53,607 nucleotides of DNA, taken from positions 1 to 53,607 of the forward strand of contig JAFWUH010000004.1 in the NCBI GenBank assembly GCA_017524165.1, in the 5' to 3' direction. Within the stretch, counting starts at the first letter, position 1, and every line of letters begins with the position of its first letter. The stretch is from Clostridia bacterium. Its GTDB lineage: Bacteria; Bacillota; Clostridia; Oscillospirales; Acutalibacteraceae. Of this stretch, positions 39,153 through 48,055 are shown one piece after another. The notes beneath the pieces are model-generated. The model was not told the origin of the DNA, made no database searches, and saw nothing but the letters and a program-made list of their open reading frames with translations. The position numbers were made by a program, and so were the translations under genes.

Positions 39153-39884
39153 ATGTCGGAGTTTTTTAAAGAGCTTTCTTTAAGTTTGGAAAAGACCTTT
39201 GTTCGAGAAGGACGCGGACTGCAATTACTTCGCGGTTTGGGTACAACCCTTGAAATCACCTTGTTTGCAACCTTGCTCGGTATTTTGCTGGGATTCGTCG
39301 TCGCGACGGTTCGATCTACATATGATAAAAACCTGCTCGGGAAAAAATGCCGAAAGTTCAGCGATTATATTTTAAAATTCTTTAACAGCATTTCAAACAT
39401 CTACATAACCGTCATTCGCGGAACGCCTATTGTCATCCAGTTGATGATCATGTACTATATAATTTTCGGATCGGTAAGGAACGGAATCTATGCGGCGATT
39501 TTGGCATTCGGTATTAATTCCGGCGCTTATGTCGCTGAAATTGTCCGTTCTGGTATTCTTTCGATTGATAAAGGTCAGTTTGAGGCCGGTCGATCGCTCG
39601 GATTCAACTATGCGCAGACAATGATTCATATAATTTTGCCGCAAGCGTTTAAAAACATCCTACCGGCACTCGGTAATGAATTCATTGTTTTGGTCAAGGA
39701 AACATCTGTTGCCGGCTATGTTGCCATCAAGGATTTAACCTATATCGGAAACCTCATCCGTTCCCGAACCTACGAAGCATTTTTTCCACTTATTACGGTT
39801 GCCTTGATCTATCTTGCAATAGTCATGATTCTTTCATACTTCTTGAAAAAACTCGAGAGGAGGCTGCGTAACAGTGATCACTGA
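39153..39884 (+). CDS. Amino-acid ABC transporter permease (HisM/GlnP type)
   Basis: 243 residues with five to six membrane helices. The hydrophilic EAA loop ([20 protein letters not shown]) contacts the ATPase. The N-terminal motif [15 protein letters not shown] and [11 protein letters not shown] are typical of the polar amino-acid family. Chosen start ATG 39153 with AAAGGA 9 nt upstream; a frame opening at 39117 lacks a ribosome site. Overlaps the ATPase gene by 11 bp. Confidence 0.94.
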   Translation: MSEFFKELSLSLEKTFVREGRGLQLLRGLGTTLEITLFATLLGILLGFVVATVRSTYDKNLLGKKCRKFSDYILKFFNSISNIYITVIRGTPIVIQLMIMYYIIFGSVRNGIYAAILAFGINSGAYVAEIVRSGILSIDKGQFEAGRSLGFNYAQTMIHIILPQAFKNILPALGNEFIVLVKETSVAGYVAIKDLTYIGNLIRSRTYEAFFPLITVALIYLAIVMILSYFLKKLERRLRNSDH

Positions 39885-40614
39885 TGAAGCTTTAATTAAA
39901 ATTAACGGTTTGGAGAAGGCGTTTGGCAAAATAGAAGTTTTGAAGGGCATTTCTACCGATATCAAAAAGGGCGAAGTGGTTGTTATTATCGGTCCCTCCG
40001 GTTCGGGAAAATCCACCTTTCTGCGTTGCCTGAATCTCTTAGAAGAACCGACTGGCGGTCAGATTTTCTTTGAAGGAACCGATATTACCGATAAGAATGT
40101 CAACATTAACCTGCACCGCATGAAAATGGGTATGGTATTTCAACAGTTCAATCTGTTCCCGCACATGACCATTTTGAAAAATATGACCATCGCGCCGATC
40201 AAATTGCTGAAGCTTTCCAAAGCTGAAGCAGAAGAGCGCGCTATGAAATTATTGGAAAAGGTCGGATTGGCAGATCGAGCCGATGCCTATCCGGCACAGT
40301 TATCCGGCGGTCAAAAACACCGTGTAGCCATTGTCCGCGCACTTTGCATGGAACCCGATGTCATGCTGTTTGATGAGCCGACAAGCGCCTTGGATCCAGA
40401 AATGGTCGGCGAGGTATTGACGGTTATGAAAGACCTTGCTCATTCCGGTATGACCATGGCGGTTGTCACCCACGAAATGGGATTTGCCCGCGAAGTGGCG
40501 GATCGCGTTCTTTTTATTGACGAAGGCGTCATTATGGAAGAAGGCGCGCCTGATGTCATTTTTAATCAGCCGAAAAGTCCGCGTTTGCAAGACTTTCTCG
40601 GTAAAGTCCTTTAA
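39874..40614 (+). CDS. Amino-acid ABC transporter ATP-binding protein (GlnQ type)
   Basis: 246 residues. Walker [10 protein letters not shown] (40-48), Q-loop region [12 protein letters not shown], signature [15 protein letters not shown] (Lys-His where most relatives have Gln-Arg/Gln-Gln-Arg), Walker [16 protein letters not shown] and switch His in VTHEMGFA. The start is GTG at 39874 with AGGAGG 10 nt upstream. Completes the importer with the permuted binding protein and single permease, which would act as a homodimer. Confidence 0.95.
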   Translation: MITDEALIKINGLEKAFGKIEVLKGISTDIKKGEVVVIIGPSGSGKSTFLRCLNLLEEPTGGQIFFEGTDITDKNVNINLHRMKMGMVFQQFNLFPHMTILKNMTIAPIKLLKLSKAEAEERAMKLLEKVGLADRADAYPAQLSGGQKHRVAIVRALCMEPDVMLFDEPTSALDPEMVGEVLTVMKDLAHSGMTMAVVTHEMGFAREVADRVLFIDEGVIMEEGAPDVIFNQPKSPRLQDFLGKVL

Positions 40615-40632
40615 AGAAAAGTCTAAAACAAT

Positions 40633-40675
40633 ACCGCACCGTTGCAATCTGAAATGCAACGGTGCGGTGTTTTTT
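40633..40675. terminator. Terminator between the amino-acid ABC operon and the SGNH gene
   Basis: ACCGCACCGTTGCA (40633-40646) pairs with TGCAACGGTGCGGT (40655-40668), followed by GTTTTTT on plus. The minus strand has ATTGTTTT beyond it, so it also serves the converging SGNH gene. Confidence 0.93.
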
Positions 40676-41738
40676 ATATCAAATCCCATTCAGCAAACAG
40701 CGGCAATAAAGATAGATACATCCGATAAAAACCTAAATCATTCGGATGGCCTCCGTCTACGGTGCAGGCATCGGGATCTAATTCAGCAAACAGCGACCTT
40801 CCGTCAACAAAATAGACATTTTGATCGCCTAAAGCAACTGCGCGGCGATAGGAATCCATAATAATAGTGCGACTTTGTTTGTCTGCCATGGTAGCGCCGT
40901 GATGTTTGGAAATCATCAGATACGGAATGTCCGGATGTTTTTTCCGAATCTTTTGGTACATGGCAAAATGTGTCTGTTCTAACAACTCAGGAGATTCAAT
41001 GTTAGTGTTATAATCGTAGTCACAAACAAACGCAGACATTTCCTGATCGGCAATATATTGTTGCAGAATCGGTTCCCCTTTTGCACATCCTGAAAAGCCA
41101 AGATTGACAAAATCAAAATTCAAGGCACGGGATAACAACGCCATATAACTGTTTCCCGGTCGTGAAGCACATCCGCCTTGCGTGATCGAAGAACCGTAAA
41201 AGATCACCGGTTTTTGATTGCGATAACCCGCCGGCGTTTCAAACCGTGCGCCTTCCTGCACGCCGATATACAATTCGGTGACATCGTTGTAAAGTGGGAA
41301 ATTAATTAAATAATCCCGAAATTCCCCTGTTGAAAATTCTCGAATGGACTCATATCCGTGCGGCGATTCAAGCGGCGGCACAAAAGTCCCAATATAACCG
41401 TATTTGTCGTTCTTTTTAGCATAAAGATCAAATCCACTACTTCCGGTAAAGGGCATGTGCGGCATCGAACATTGCCACCGCCAGACAGCCTTGATCGCCA
41501 CAAACGGCGAATCAGTACGAAAATGAACACGGATTCCGGAGGTGTGAATATTTTCAGCAATGCCGAGTCCTTTTAGCCCCGGTGCGTAAATACGCAGGTA
41601 TTTCCCGTATTCTCCTTGATCTTTTTTGCAGTTTCCGTAGAGCACAAACGGCTTTTTAGATGCATCATACCAAACAATATCGTCCCGATGCAACGCTGTT
41701 TCAACTTTTAGATTTTTATCAACCTCTGCAATATTCAT
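40674..41738 (-). CDS. SGNH/GDSL-family hydrolase, probable carbohydrate esterase
   Basis: 354 residues without a signal peptide, so apparently intracellular. An N-terminal beta-sandwich (about 1-170) precedes an SGNH esterase domain: block I YGSSITQGG with nucleophile Ser184, block II Gly214 in NLGFSGCAKGEP, and the catalytic Asp-His pair in VDGGHPNDLG near the end. Two-domain proteins of this kind are often sugar deacetylases in polysaccharide loci. Last gene of the operon, 27 nt after the 1247-residue protein, with AAGGAGAG before the ATG. Likely removes acyl groups from imported oligosaccharides. Confidence 0.85.
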   Translation of the reverse strand: MNIAEVDKNLKVETALHRDDIVWYDASKKPFVLYGNCKKDQGEYGKYLRIYAPGLKGLGIAENIHTSGIRVHFRTDSPFVAIKAVWRWQCSMPHMPFTGSSGFDLYAKKNDKYGYIGTFVPPLESPHGYESIREFSTGEFRDYLINFPLYNDVTELYIGVQEGARFETPAGYRNQKPVIFYGSSITQGGCASRPGNSYMALLSRALNFDFVNLGFSGCAKGEPILQQYIADQEMSAFVCDYDYNTNIESPELLEQTHFAMYQKIRKKHPDIPYLMISKHHGATMADKQSRTIIMDSYRRAVALGDQNVYFVDGRSLFAELDPDACTVDGGHPNDLGFYRMYLSLLPLFAEWDLI

Positions 41739-41765
41739 TTGTTTTCTCTCCTTTGAAATACAAAA

Positions 41766-44700
41766 TTATCTCGCCTGTAAAATGATTGAACTTTCAGCAG
41801 GGACGGTCAAATTCAATTTTCCGTCGGTGCCTGTTTGATATAGCCTATCTGTAACGGCATCCTTCAATTGAACTCCGGCTCGCGCAGTTGGCACAGTAAT
41901 GCTTAGCTGTTTCGGCATGGGATTCATCACAACCACCGTATCCGCAAAAATGCGGTATATACAACCACTGGCAAGCCGAACGGCATCATACCCGTACCGT
42001 GCAAATTTGCTTTCTTTGGCGCCGATATCCGGCAATTCTCCGCGGTAAGAAAATCCAATTGTTGCCCCGGAACTAACGGCACTGCTTGCCCATTTTAGAT
42101 TATAGTCCCCGACAAGGCGGTTCATAAATTTGAAATCCGAAACAATATGATCGCCGTTTTGCCCGGAAAACCCATCGGTATTTCCGACCGATGCTGCCAG
42201 ATTGTTGCCGGTCGAAACCGATGCAAATCCGTCAAACAGTTTTTCAAAATCCACAAACAAATTATTTTTTACTTCCGCGCTTATCGTTTGACAATTCGCC
42301 GAAATCGCAGTTGTCATGCGTCCGCCGGTGCAGAACGCGCCATCAAAGGTATTGTTGTAAACCCTTATCCCCGCGCCGCCGAGCAATAAGGCGGCCGCGC
42401 TGTATAGATTTTGCGCAAAAATATTATGATGGAAAAAGGCGTTCTGTCCGTTTAAGGTTACCGCCGCCGTGCTTTTACGGCAACTGCCGACCGTATAGAA
42501 CGCGGTGTCGCGGAAGGTGCAGTTTTTCACTTCGGCGCCGTCCCCTTCAAACAAAAGCAATCCACCGACGCCTGACCCGCTTCCCTCAACGGTGAATCCA
42601 TCGAAAACGATATGATTTCCATGGAAAATCAGCCCGGTTCCGTTACCTTTTTGAACACGCAAAATCACTTGTCCGTCGGCAAAATAGGTAATCGGATTTT
42701 CCGCCGTTCCGCTTGAAACATAAACCGTTTGATTTGGCAAACAATAGGTTCCCGCCCCTACCGAAACGGTATCTCCGGGTTTCAGCAAGCCTTTTGCCTC
42801 GGCACAATTGATACTGCGAAAAGCCGTTGCGGGCGTTTTCCCATCATTTTGATTGTCGCCGTCGGGTGAGACAAAATAAACCGTTCCGCTTTGTTTTTGC
42901 ATCGTCATTTTCGGCGCTGTACCGGAGACGGTTGCCGTTCTTGTTTGATACCCCGTTTTTTCAAGGGTCACTTGATAGATGTTGACCGGCATTTCTATCC
43001 GATACTTACCGCAGGCATCGGTCACTGCCGAAACGGTTCCAGCCGAAACGGTTACCCCTTCTATCGGCGCGCCGCTGTCACGGTCAATAACAGTGCCGAA
43101 ATAGGTTCCGAGCCGTCCGGCAGCGCCCGTTTTTATCCCGTAAATTTTTTGCACAGTTTCTGCCGGTACCGTCGAATGATAAAGCGACGCATAATCGCTC
43201 CACATCAAATCGTATAACCGGCAAAACGCCAGGGTATTCATGGCCGCCGTAACCGCGCGCTCCGCCGTCATCTTGTGATAACTGTACGAAAGCATCAATT
43301 CGACTTTGCCCTCTCGAATACCGTTGGTCAACCGCGTTGCGGCCTGATTCAACATCTCGGGTGTTACCCATCGTTTACAGTTGCTGTCATAAAGAAAATT
43401 TTCCCACATGCAGCCGTCGCAGTATTTCCAAAGATTTTCCATCACAAACTCTTGCGTTTGATCGGTTGCCGTCGGAACGCCGCCGTTTAATACCACATAA
43501 TAATCCTTATTTCTTTGTTTCACCGTTTTATAAAGTTCTTTGACGGTGCTATTAATATAATTGGTACTGATATCTCCGCTTAAAACATGCTGATGCTGTG
43601 CGGAATAACAGGTTTGGCAGTCGGCGCGGCGCGGTTCATAAGGCATACGAATATCATCATAAAACATCCCGACCGCGCCGAAATTCATACATTGCTCGGC
43701 ATAGTGCTTTGCCCAGCTTAAAACCCTGTCCGAATTATGACAGACAAGGTAAAGCGGATCGCCTGTATCCGAAGCATAATCGGAATGCTGACCGTTTCCG
43801 TCCGATCCGATGATGGCAAGTTCCTCACGGTTATAAACATGGTACGGGTCAAAATAGGATCCCGCACGCACCCCGCGCTTTTTGAAATCATTTACATTAT
43901 GGCTCCATGTACCGATGCACATCTCAAAATAAGGCGCCCACTTGTCAAAATCCGCTTGAGTTTTAAAAAGATCGTACTGACTTGCTTCGCAAAACATCTC
44001 GGCATTGCGCATCCATTCGGGCGCCGCCGCACCGGACGGTTGCTCAACCGCCGTTTGCGTCCACATTTTCTGCGGAACTTCCGGAATGAAAATTTCCGGA
44101 TTGACTGCATATTCATTTTCTATTAAAACTTTTTTCATCTGTATCAAATCTCTTATATTTATTTGCCCGTCCTCGTTCAGGTCGCGGCAGATCCGGTATT
44201 GTTGATCCATCAGCAAAGAATTCCGCAACAGCACGGTATCGGCGGCCGCCAATTGATGGTCGCCGTCTAAATCGCCGATTTGATAGCCATACACCGAAAA
44301 CTCCGCTAAAGAAGCAGAAGCGCCGCGGCTTTCGGTAATTTTTAAGCCTACATACCGTACCTTGATCGGCTCGTTCAGCGTATAAAGATGATTGCGCGAT
44401 AGTTCGTTCCCTTCCCGGTATCTCCCGACAAGATTTTCAAGATAAAATAAACTGCTCAGCGAATTACTGAGATAAATTTCATATCCGGATAAAAAACGGT
44501 TCTGAACCGGTTCAAACAATATTTGAATCTGTTCCGCCGTACTGTTTTCCGCCAATTCATAGGTTAAAGTTTGATAAGCGTATTCCTGCTGTAAAGAAAA
44601 GGTGGATTTCGCGACGGTATCGGCTTTTCCGTCGGTCAAATTTTCGCCGTTTTCCCAACGGTAAATCCCAGGATCAAACAAATTTCCATCTGCATAGAAC

Positions 44701-45509
44701 TCCGATAAAGGCAATTCTCCTGCTAAAAGATTGTTGCCGTTTTTTGTCAAAAGAACACTGTCCGAACGATAGGTTGCCGTCGAACAAATGCGCTGAATAG
44801 AAGGCGTCAAAAAAATATGGTTCTGCCAATAACTGTCATTGGCTGATCCTGCAACGCCGCATAGCGCACCGAAACCCTGAAAACGGATGATATCTCCTTC
44901 TTTCAGGGTCAAAATCATATCTTCGAATACAGGTTGAACGGTTTGGGAAACCGTCGCGTAATCGCCGTTAGTCGGCCAAATTTTTTCACTGTTTTTTGTT
45001 ACTGTCACCCGTCCTTCGTGCCCGGCCGTCAGCGAATCGTCATTCAACGGGCAAATGACCGGGCAGGACAGCAGATAGTTCCCGTCCTGCAAACAGGTAT
45101 AACTGACCGCGGCCATATCATACCAGAAACCGTCTCCCCATTGGTTTGCCAACAAAACAATGCCGTTTTTTTCACTCCATGCACAAGGCTGCGCCCCAAA
45201 CACCCTGCTGTGTCCAAAAGAATTTTTCGTTCCGTATTCATCAACGCTTAACACCATCGGCTGCCATTGTCCGCCGAGATTTAATGAAGTATATTCGGCT
45301 TTCCACGAATAGTCCGACCAATTTAATTCGTCGGCGTTATCCTGATACCGCATCCATGCCTGTTGAAAACTGTAAGCCGCAGATGTGAAATCACATATTA
45401 CATCTGACGGCACCGAACCGGCGTGCACCGCAAAAACCGTAAAAAATAAAAGTAGTGAAAGAAACAAAGCAGTTATTTTTCTAATAGCCGTCTTCTCGTC
45501 TCTTTTCAT
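41766..45509 (-). CDS. Secreted multidomain glycosidase-like/beta-helix protein with internal dockerin
   Basis: 1247 residues with a signal peptide (ITALFLSLLLFFTVFAVHAG). Order: a binding-like module (~35-230) distantly like those of the 916-residue protein; a discoidin-like region (~240-405); a two-repeat dockerin (~411-462, DLDGDHQLAAADTV and DLNEDGQINIRDLI); a putative TIM-barrel glycosidase domain (~490-800, with GSYFDPYHVYN, FYDDIRMPY, LNGGVP, MWENFLYD); a carboxypeptidase-regulatory-like beta-sandwich (~805-870, GTVIDRDSGAPIEGVTV); and a right-handed beta-helix (~876-1190, VYFVSPDGDNQNDG). The last four parts are homologous to the 824-residue lipoprotein upstream. Candidate acid residues are the Asp-Asp of FYDDIR and the Glu of MWENF. 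Substrate unknown; the family was not recognised as a numbered GH. Confidence 0.75.
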   Translation of the reverse strand: MKRDEKTAIRKITALFLSLLLFFTVFAVHAGSVPSDVICDFTSAAYSFQQAWMRYQDNADELNWSDYSWKAEYTSLNLGGQWQPMVLSVDEYGTKNSFGHSRVFGAQPCAWSEKNGIVLLANQWGDGFWYDMAAVSYTCLQDGNYLLSCPVICPLNDDSLTAGHEGRVTVTKNSEKIWPTNGDYATVSQTVQPVFEDMILTLKEGDIIRFQGFGALCGVAGSANDSYWQNHIFLTPSIQRICSTATYRSDSVLLTKNGNNLLAGELPLSEFYADGNLFDPGIYRWENGENLTDGKADTVAKSTFSLQQEYAYQTLTYELAENSTAEQIQILFEPVQNRFLSGYEIYLSNSLSSLFYLENLVGRYREGNELSRNHLYTLNEPIKVRYVGLKITESRGASASLAEFSVYGYQIGDLDGDHQLAAADTVLLRNSLLMDQQYRICRDLNEDGQINIRDLIQMKKVLIENEYAVNPEIFIPEVPQKMWTQTAVEQPSGAAAPEWMRNAEMFCEASQYDLFKTQADFDKWAPYFEMCIGTWSHNVNDFKKRGVRAGSYFDPYHVYNREELAIIGSDGNGQHSDYASDTGDPLYLVCHNSDRVLSWAKHYAEQCMNFGAVGMFYDDIRMPYEPRRADCQTCYSAQHQHVLSGDISTNYINSTVKELYKTVKQRNKDYYVVLNGGVPTATDQTQEFVMENLWKYCDGCMWENFLYDSNCKRWVTPEMLNQAATRLTNGIREGKVELMLSYSYHKMTAERAVTAAMNTLAFCRLYDLMWSDYASLYHSTVPAETVQKIYGIKTGAAGRLGTYFGTVIDRDSGAPIEGVTVSAGTVSAVTDACGKYRIEMPVNIYQVTLEKTGYQTRTATVSGTAPKMTMQKQSGTVYFVSPDGDNQNDGKTPATAFRSINCAEAKGLLKPGDTVSVGAGTYCLPNQTVYVSSGTAENPITYFADGQVILRVQKGNGTGLIFHGNHIVFDGFTVEGSGSGVGGLLLFEGDGAEVKNCTFRDTAFYTVGSCRKSTAAVTLNGQNAFFHHNIFAQNLYSAAALLLGGAGIRVYNNTFDGAFCTGGRMTTAISANCQTISAEVKNNLFVDFEKLFDGFASVSTGNNLAASVGNTDGFSGQNGDHIVSDFKFMNRLVGDYNLKWASSAVSSGATIGFSYRGELPDIGAKESKFARYGYDAVRLASGCIYRIFADTVVVMNPMPKQLSITVPTARAGVQLKDAVTDRLYQTGTDGKLNLTVPAESSIILQAR

Positions 45510-45526
45510 ATCAATCTCCCTGTATC

Positions 45527-45559
45527 AAAAACGGGCAATCTCACAAAAGATTGCCCGTT
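45527..45559 (-). terminator. Intra-operon terminator-like hairpin just before the 1247-residue gene
   Basis: CGGGCAATC / GATTGCCCG stem with a TTTTTGATA tail on minus, 9 nt after the lipoprotein stop. The next gene's ribosome site (CAGGGAG) follows almost at once, leaving no room for a promoter, so the gene relies on read-through. Confidence 0.8.
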
Positions 45560-45568
45560 TCATCAAAC

Positions 45569-48043
45569 TTATCTTGCTTGCAGAATAACCGAGCTTCCCT
45601 GTTCAACCATAACATGTAAGTTGCCGGCACCGTCGGCACGGAATATTTCATCGGTCACAGCATTTTTCACTTGAACACCGGCACGACCGGTCGGAACCGT
45701 TACCGTATAATCAGTTTGTGAAAGATTCATGATCACGACCGAGTCGGCAAAGACACGATAAATACAGCCGTTTTCATCGGTTACCGCATCATATCCTTTA
45801 GCGGAATACTTGCTTTCTTTTGCTCCGACATCCGGCGCTTCGCCACGGAAAGCAAAGCCGGTATCCACACCGCTGTTGACGGCGATACTGTCCGACTTTA
45901 ATCCGTAATCCCCAAACGGTGCATACATGAATCGCAAATCGTCCTGTTTGCGGTCGTTAGGCGCGGTATACCCCGTGGTATCTCCCTTGATTTTAGAGAA
46001 AATATTGCCCTCAAATGTCCCTAAATTAGCCGAATATCCGGCATAAACCTGATCAAAGTTTGTAAAGATATTGCTCTTCACTGTCAAATTTTTACATCCT
46101 TTTTCAAAGGTTACAGCGGTAGCTGTCTGTCCGTCTACACAGAAAGATCCGTCGAAGGTATTATTCACAACGGTCACATTTTCGCCCTGCACCGAAACGG
46201 CAGTATCGGCAAATAAATCTCCCGCCAAAATATTGTGATGGAAACTACAATTTTTACCCGCCAATGTTACAGCGGCTTTGGCGTTTTTCCGATCTTTCTC
46301 GGTATAATAAGCCGTGTCACGGAACAGGCATTTTTTCAACTCAACGCCCTCACCGCCGGCGTAAACGAGTCCATCAATTCCTTGTTCGCTTCCCTCAAAA
46401 GTAAAACCGTTGAATGAAGTATAATCCCCGTTTAACACGATACCGTTTCCTTTGCCGCCTTTTATGCGAATGACAACCTCGCCTTTAGCAACATAGTTGA
46501 TTGGCTTCTCAGCAGTTCCTTTGGCGGTATAAACCGTCTGCTCCGGTACTTTATAGATTCCTTCCATGACAACGACCGTGTCACCCGGTTGCAGTTTACC
46601 TGTTGCTTCAGCATAATTCAGACTCTTAAACGGTTTTTTCGGCGTTAATCCGTCATTATCGTTACTGCCGAAATTGGAAACATAATAAATCGTGCCGGAT
46701 TCCTTTTTCATCGTCAATTGACACTGATAGCCCTTTACGACAGCTTCGGTCGCAGTATATCCCTCTTTGGATAACGAAACATTATACCGGTTAACCGGCA
46801 TGGTAATGCGGAAATTACCGTTTGCATCGGTCACCGTCGAGACAGAGTCTGCAGAAACTGTAACACCGGCGATCGGCGCATTGCTTCCTTCTTCCACAAC
46901 TGTACCGAAATAGGTGCCCATACTGCCCGCCGGACCGGTTTTCACACTATAAATCCGTTTTTTCACATCATCCGAGATGGATGTATTGGCATAAAAAGCC
47001 GCGTAATCACTCCATGCCAAATCGTACAACCGACAGAATACCAGCGTTTCCTGCACGGCGCGAAGTGCCTTTTCGGCATCCATTTTATCATAACTGTACG
47101 ACAGAATCAGTTCTGCTTTTCCTTCTTTGATACCGGCGGACAACCTCTCGGCTGCCTGTTTTAATGCGCCCGGCATGATCCAACGCTTTCCGTTAGCGTC
47201 ATAAAGGAAGTGTTCCCACATCAACGCATCCGAATACTTCCAAAGAGATTCTAAGGCAAAATCTTCGGTTTCAGGCGAAGCCATCGGCACACCGCCGTTG
47301 AGCGCCACAAAGTAGTTCGGATTTTTTATCTTAACATGCTTGTATAATTCTTTAACTGTGCTTTGAATGAAATTATGGCTAATGCTTCCCTCCAAAACAT
47401 GCTTATGTTTGGTTGAATTACAGGTCTGCGCAGTATCGCGCAGTTGGTTATACGGCATGCGAATATCATCATAAAACATACCGTTTGCGCCGAAGCCAAT
47501 GCAATTATCCACATACTCTTTTGCCCAGTCCAACACCTTGTCAGAATTATGACAGACCAAATACAACGGATTGCCGGTATCGGAAGCGTAGTCAGAACGG
47601 ACGCCGTTTCCGTTGGTGTCAACAATTGCAAGCTCCTCATGATTATAGACATGATACGGATCAAAATAGGAACCCGATACCATCCCTGCATTTTCAAATT
47701 TTTCGACATCACCGCTCCATGTACCGAGACAAAGGTCAAAATACTGTCCCCATGTTTCGTAGTCGGCGGAAGTCAGAAACATATCGTTGTAGTTTGCTTC
47801 AATATACATTTCCGCATCTCGCAGCCATTCCGGAGCGGCGGCGCCAAATTGACCGTCATTGCTGGGATCTTGCCACGGCTTTTCCGGTTTTGCGGCAATC
47901 TTCGTCACCGGATTGACTTCTGAAGATTTCGTTGCATTCTTTGCTTTGTTAACGCCGGAATCGGTTGCCTTATTACAGGCAACCGTTCCAAATAACATGA
48001 TTAATGCAAGCCCGAAACAGAAAAACTGTTTTACTGCTTTCAT
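45569..48043 (-). CDS. Lipoprotein: glycosidase-like domain, beta-sandwich and beta-helix
   Basis: 824 residues, exported and lipid-anchored (lipobox GTVAC). A short Lys/Thr-rich linker leads to the putative TIM-barrel domain (~60-375; GAAAPEWLRDAEM, GSYFDPYHVYN, FYDDIRMPYN, LNGGVP, LMWEHFLYD), the carboxypeptidase-regulatory-like module (~379-445; GTVVEEGSNAPIAGVTVSA) and a beta-helix (~449-824; IYYVSNFGSNDNDG, then GDTVVVMEGIYKV). It lacks the N-terminal modules and dockerin of its downstream paralogue, so one form would stay on the membrane and the other would be released or docked. ATG 48043 follows GGAGG; the TTG at 48055 is inside that box. Substrate unknown. Confidence 0.75.
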   Translation of the reverse strand: MKAVKQFFCFGLALIMLFGTVACNKATDSGVNKAKNATKSSEVNPVTKIAAKPEKPWQDPSNDGQFGAAAPEWLRDAEMYIEANYNDMFLTSADYETWGQYFDLCLGTWSGDVEKFENAGMVSGSYFDPYHVYNHEELAIVDTNGNGVRSDYASDTGNPLYLVCHNSDKVLDWAKEYVDNCIGFGANGMFYDDIRMPYNQLRDTAQTCNSTKHKHVLEGSISHNFIQSTVKELYKHVKIKNPNYFVALNGGVPMASPETEDFALESLWKYSDALMWEHFLYDANGKRWIMPGALKQAAERLSAGIKEGKAELILSYSYDKMDAEKALRAVQETLVFCRLYDLAWSDYAAFYANTSISDDVKKRIYSVKTGPAGSMGTYFGTVVEEGSNAPIAGVTVSADSVSTVTDANGNFRITMPVNRYNVSLSKEGYTATEAVVKGYQCQLTMKKESGTIYYVSNFGSNDNDGLTPKKPFKSLNYAEATGKLQPGDTVVVMEGIYKVPEQTVYTAKGTAEKPINYVAKGEVVIRIKGGKGNGIVLNGDYTSFNGFTFEGSEQGIDGLVYAGGEGVELKKCLFRDTAYYTEKDRKNAKAAVTLAGKNCSFHHNILAGDLFADTAVSVQGENVTVVNNTFDGSFCVDGQTATAVTFEKGCKNLTVKSNIFTNFDQVYAGYSANLGTFEGNIFSKIKGDTTGYTAPNDRKQDDLRFMYAPFGDYGLKSDSIAVNSGVDTGFAFRGEAPDVGAKESKYSAKGYDAVTDENGCIYRVFADSVVIMNLSQTDYTVTVPTGRAGVQVKNAVTDEIFRADGAGNLHVMVEQGSSVILQAR

Positions 48044-48055
48044 TTTTTCCTCCAA

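Noticed and set aside
43737-44126. Plus-strand open frames of 100-170 codons antisense to the glycosidase-like genes (also near 47413-47923)
   Set aside because: Both paralogous genes throw similar antisense frames because of codon structure. They lack ribosome sites, and their encoded sequences are rich in Arg/His/Cys/Pro, typical of shadow frames.
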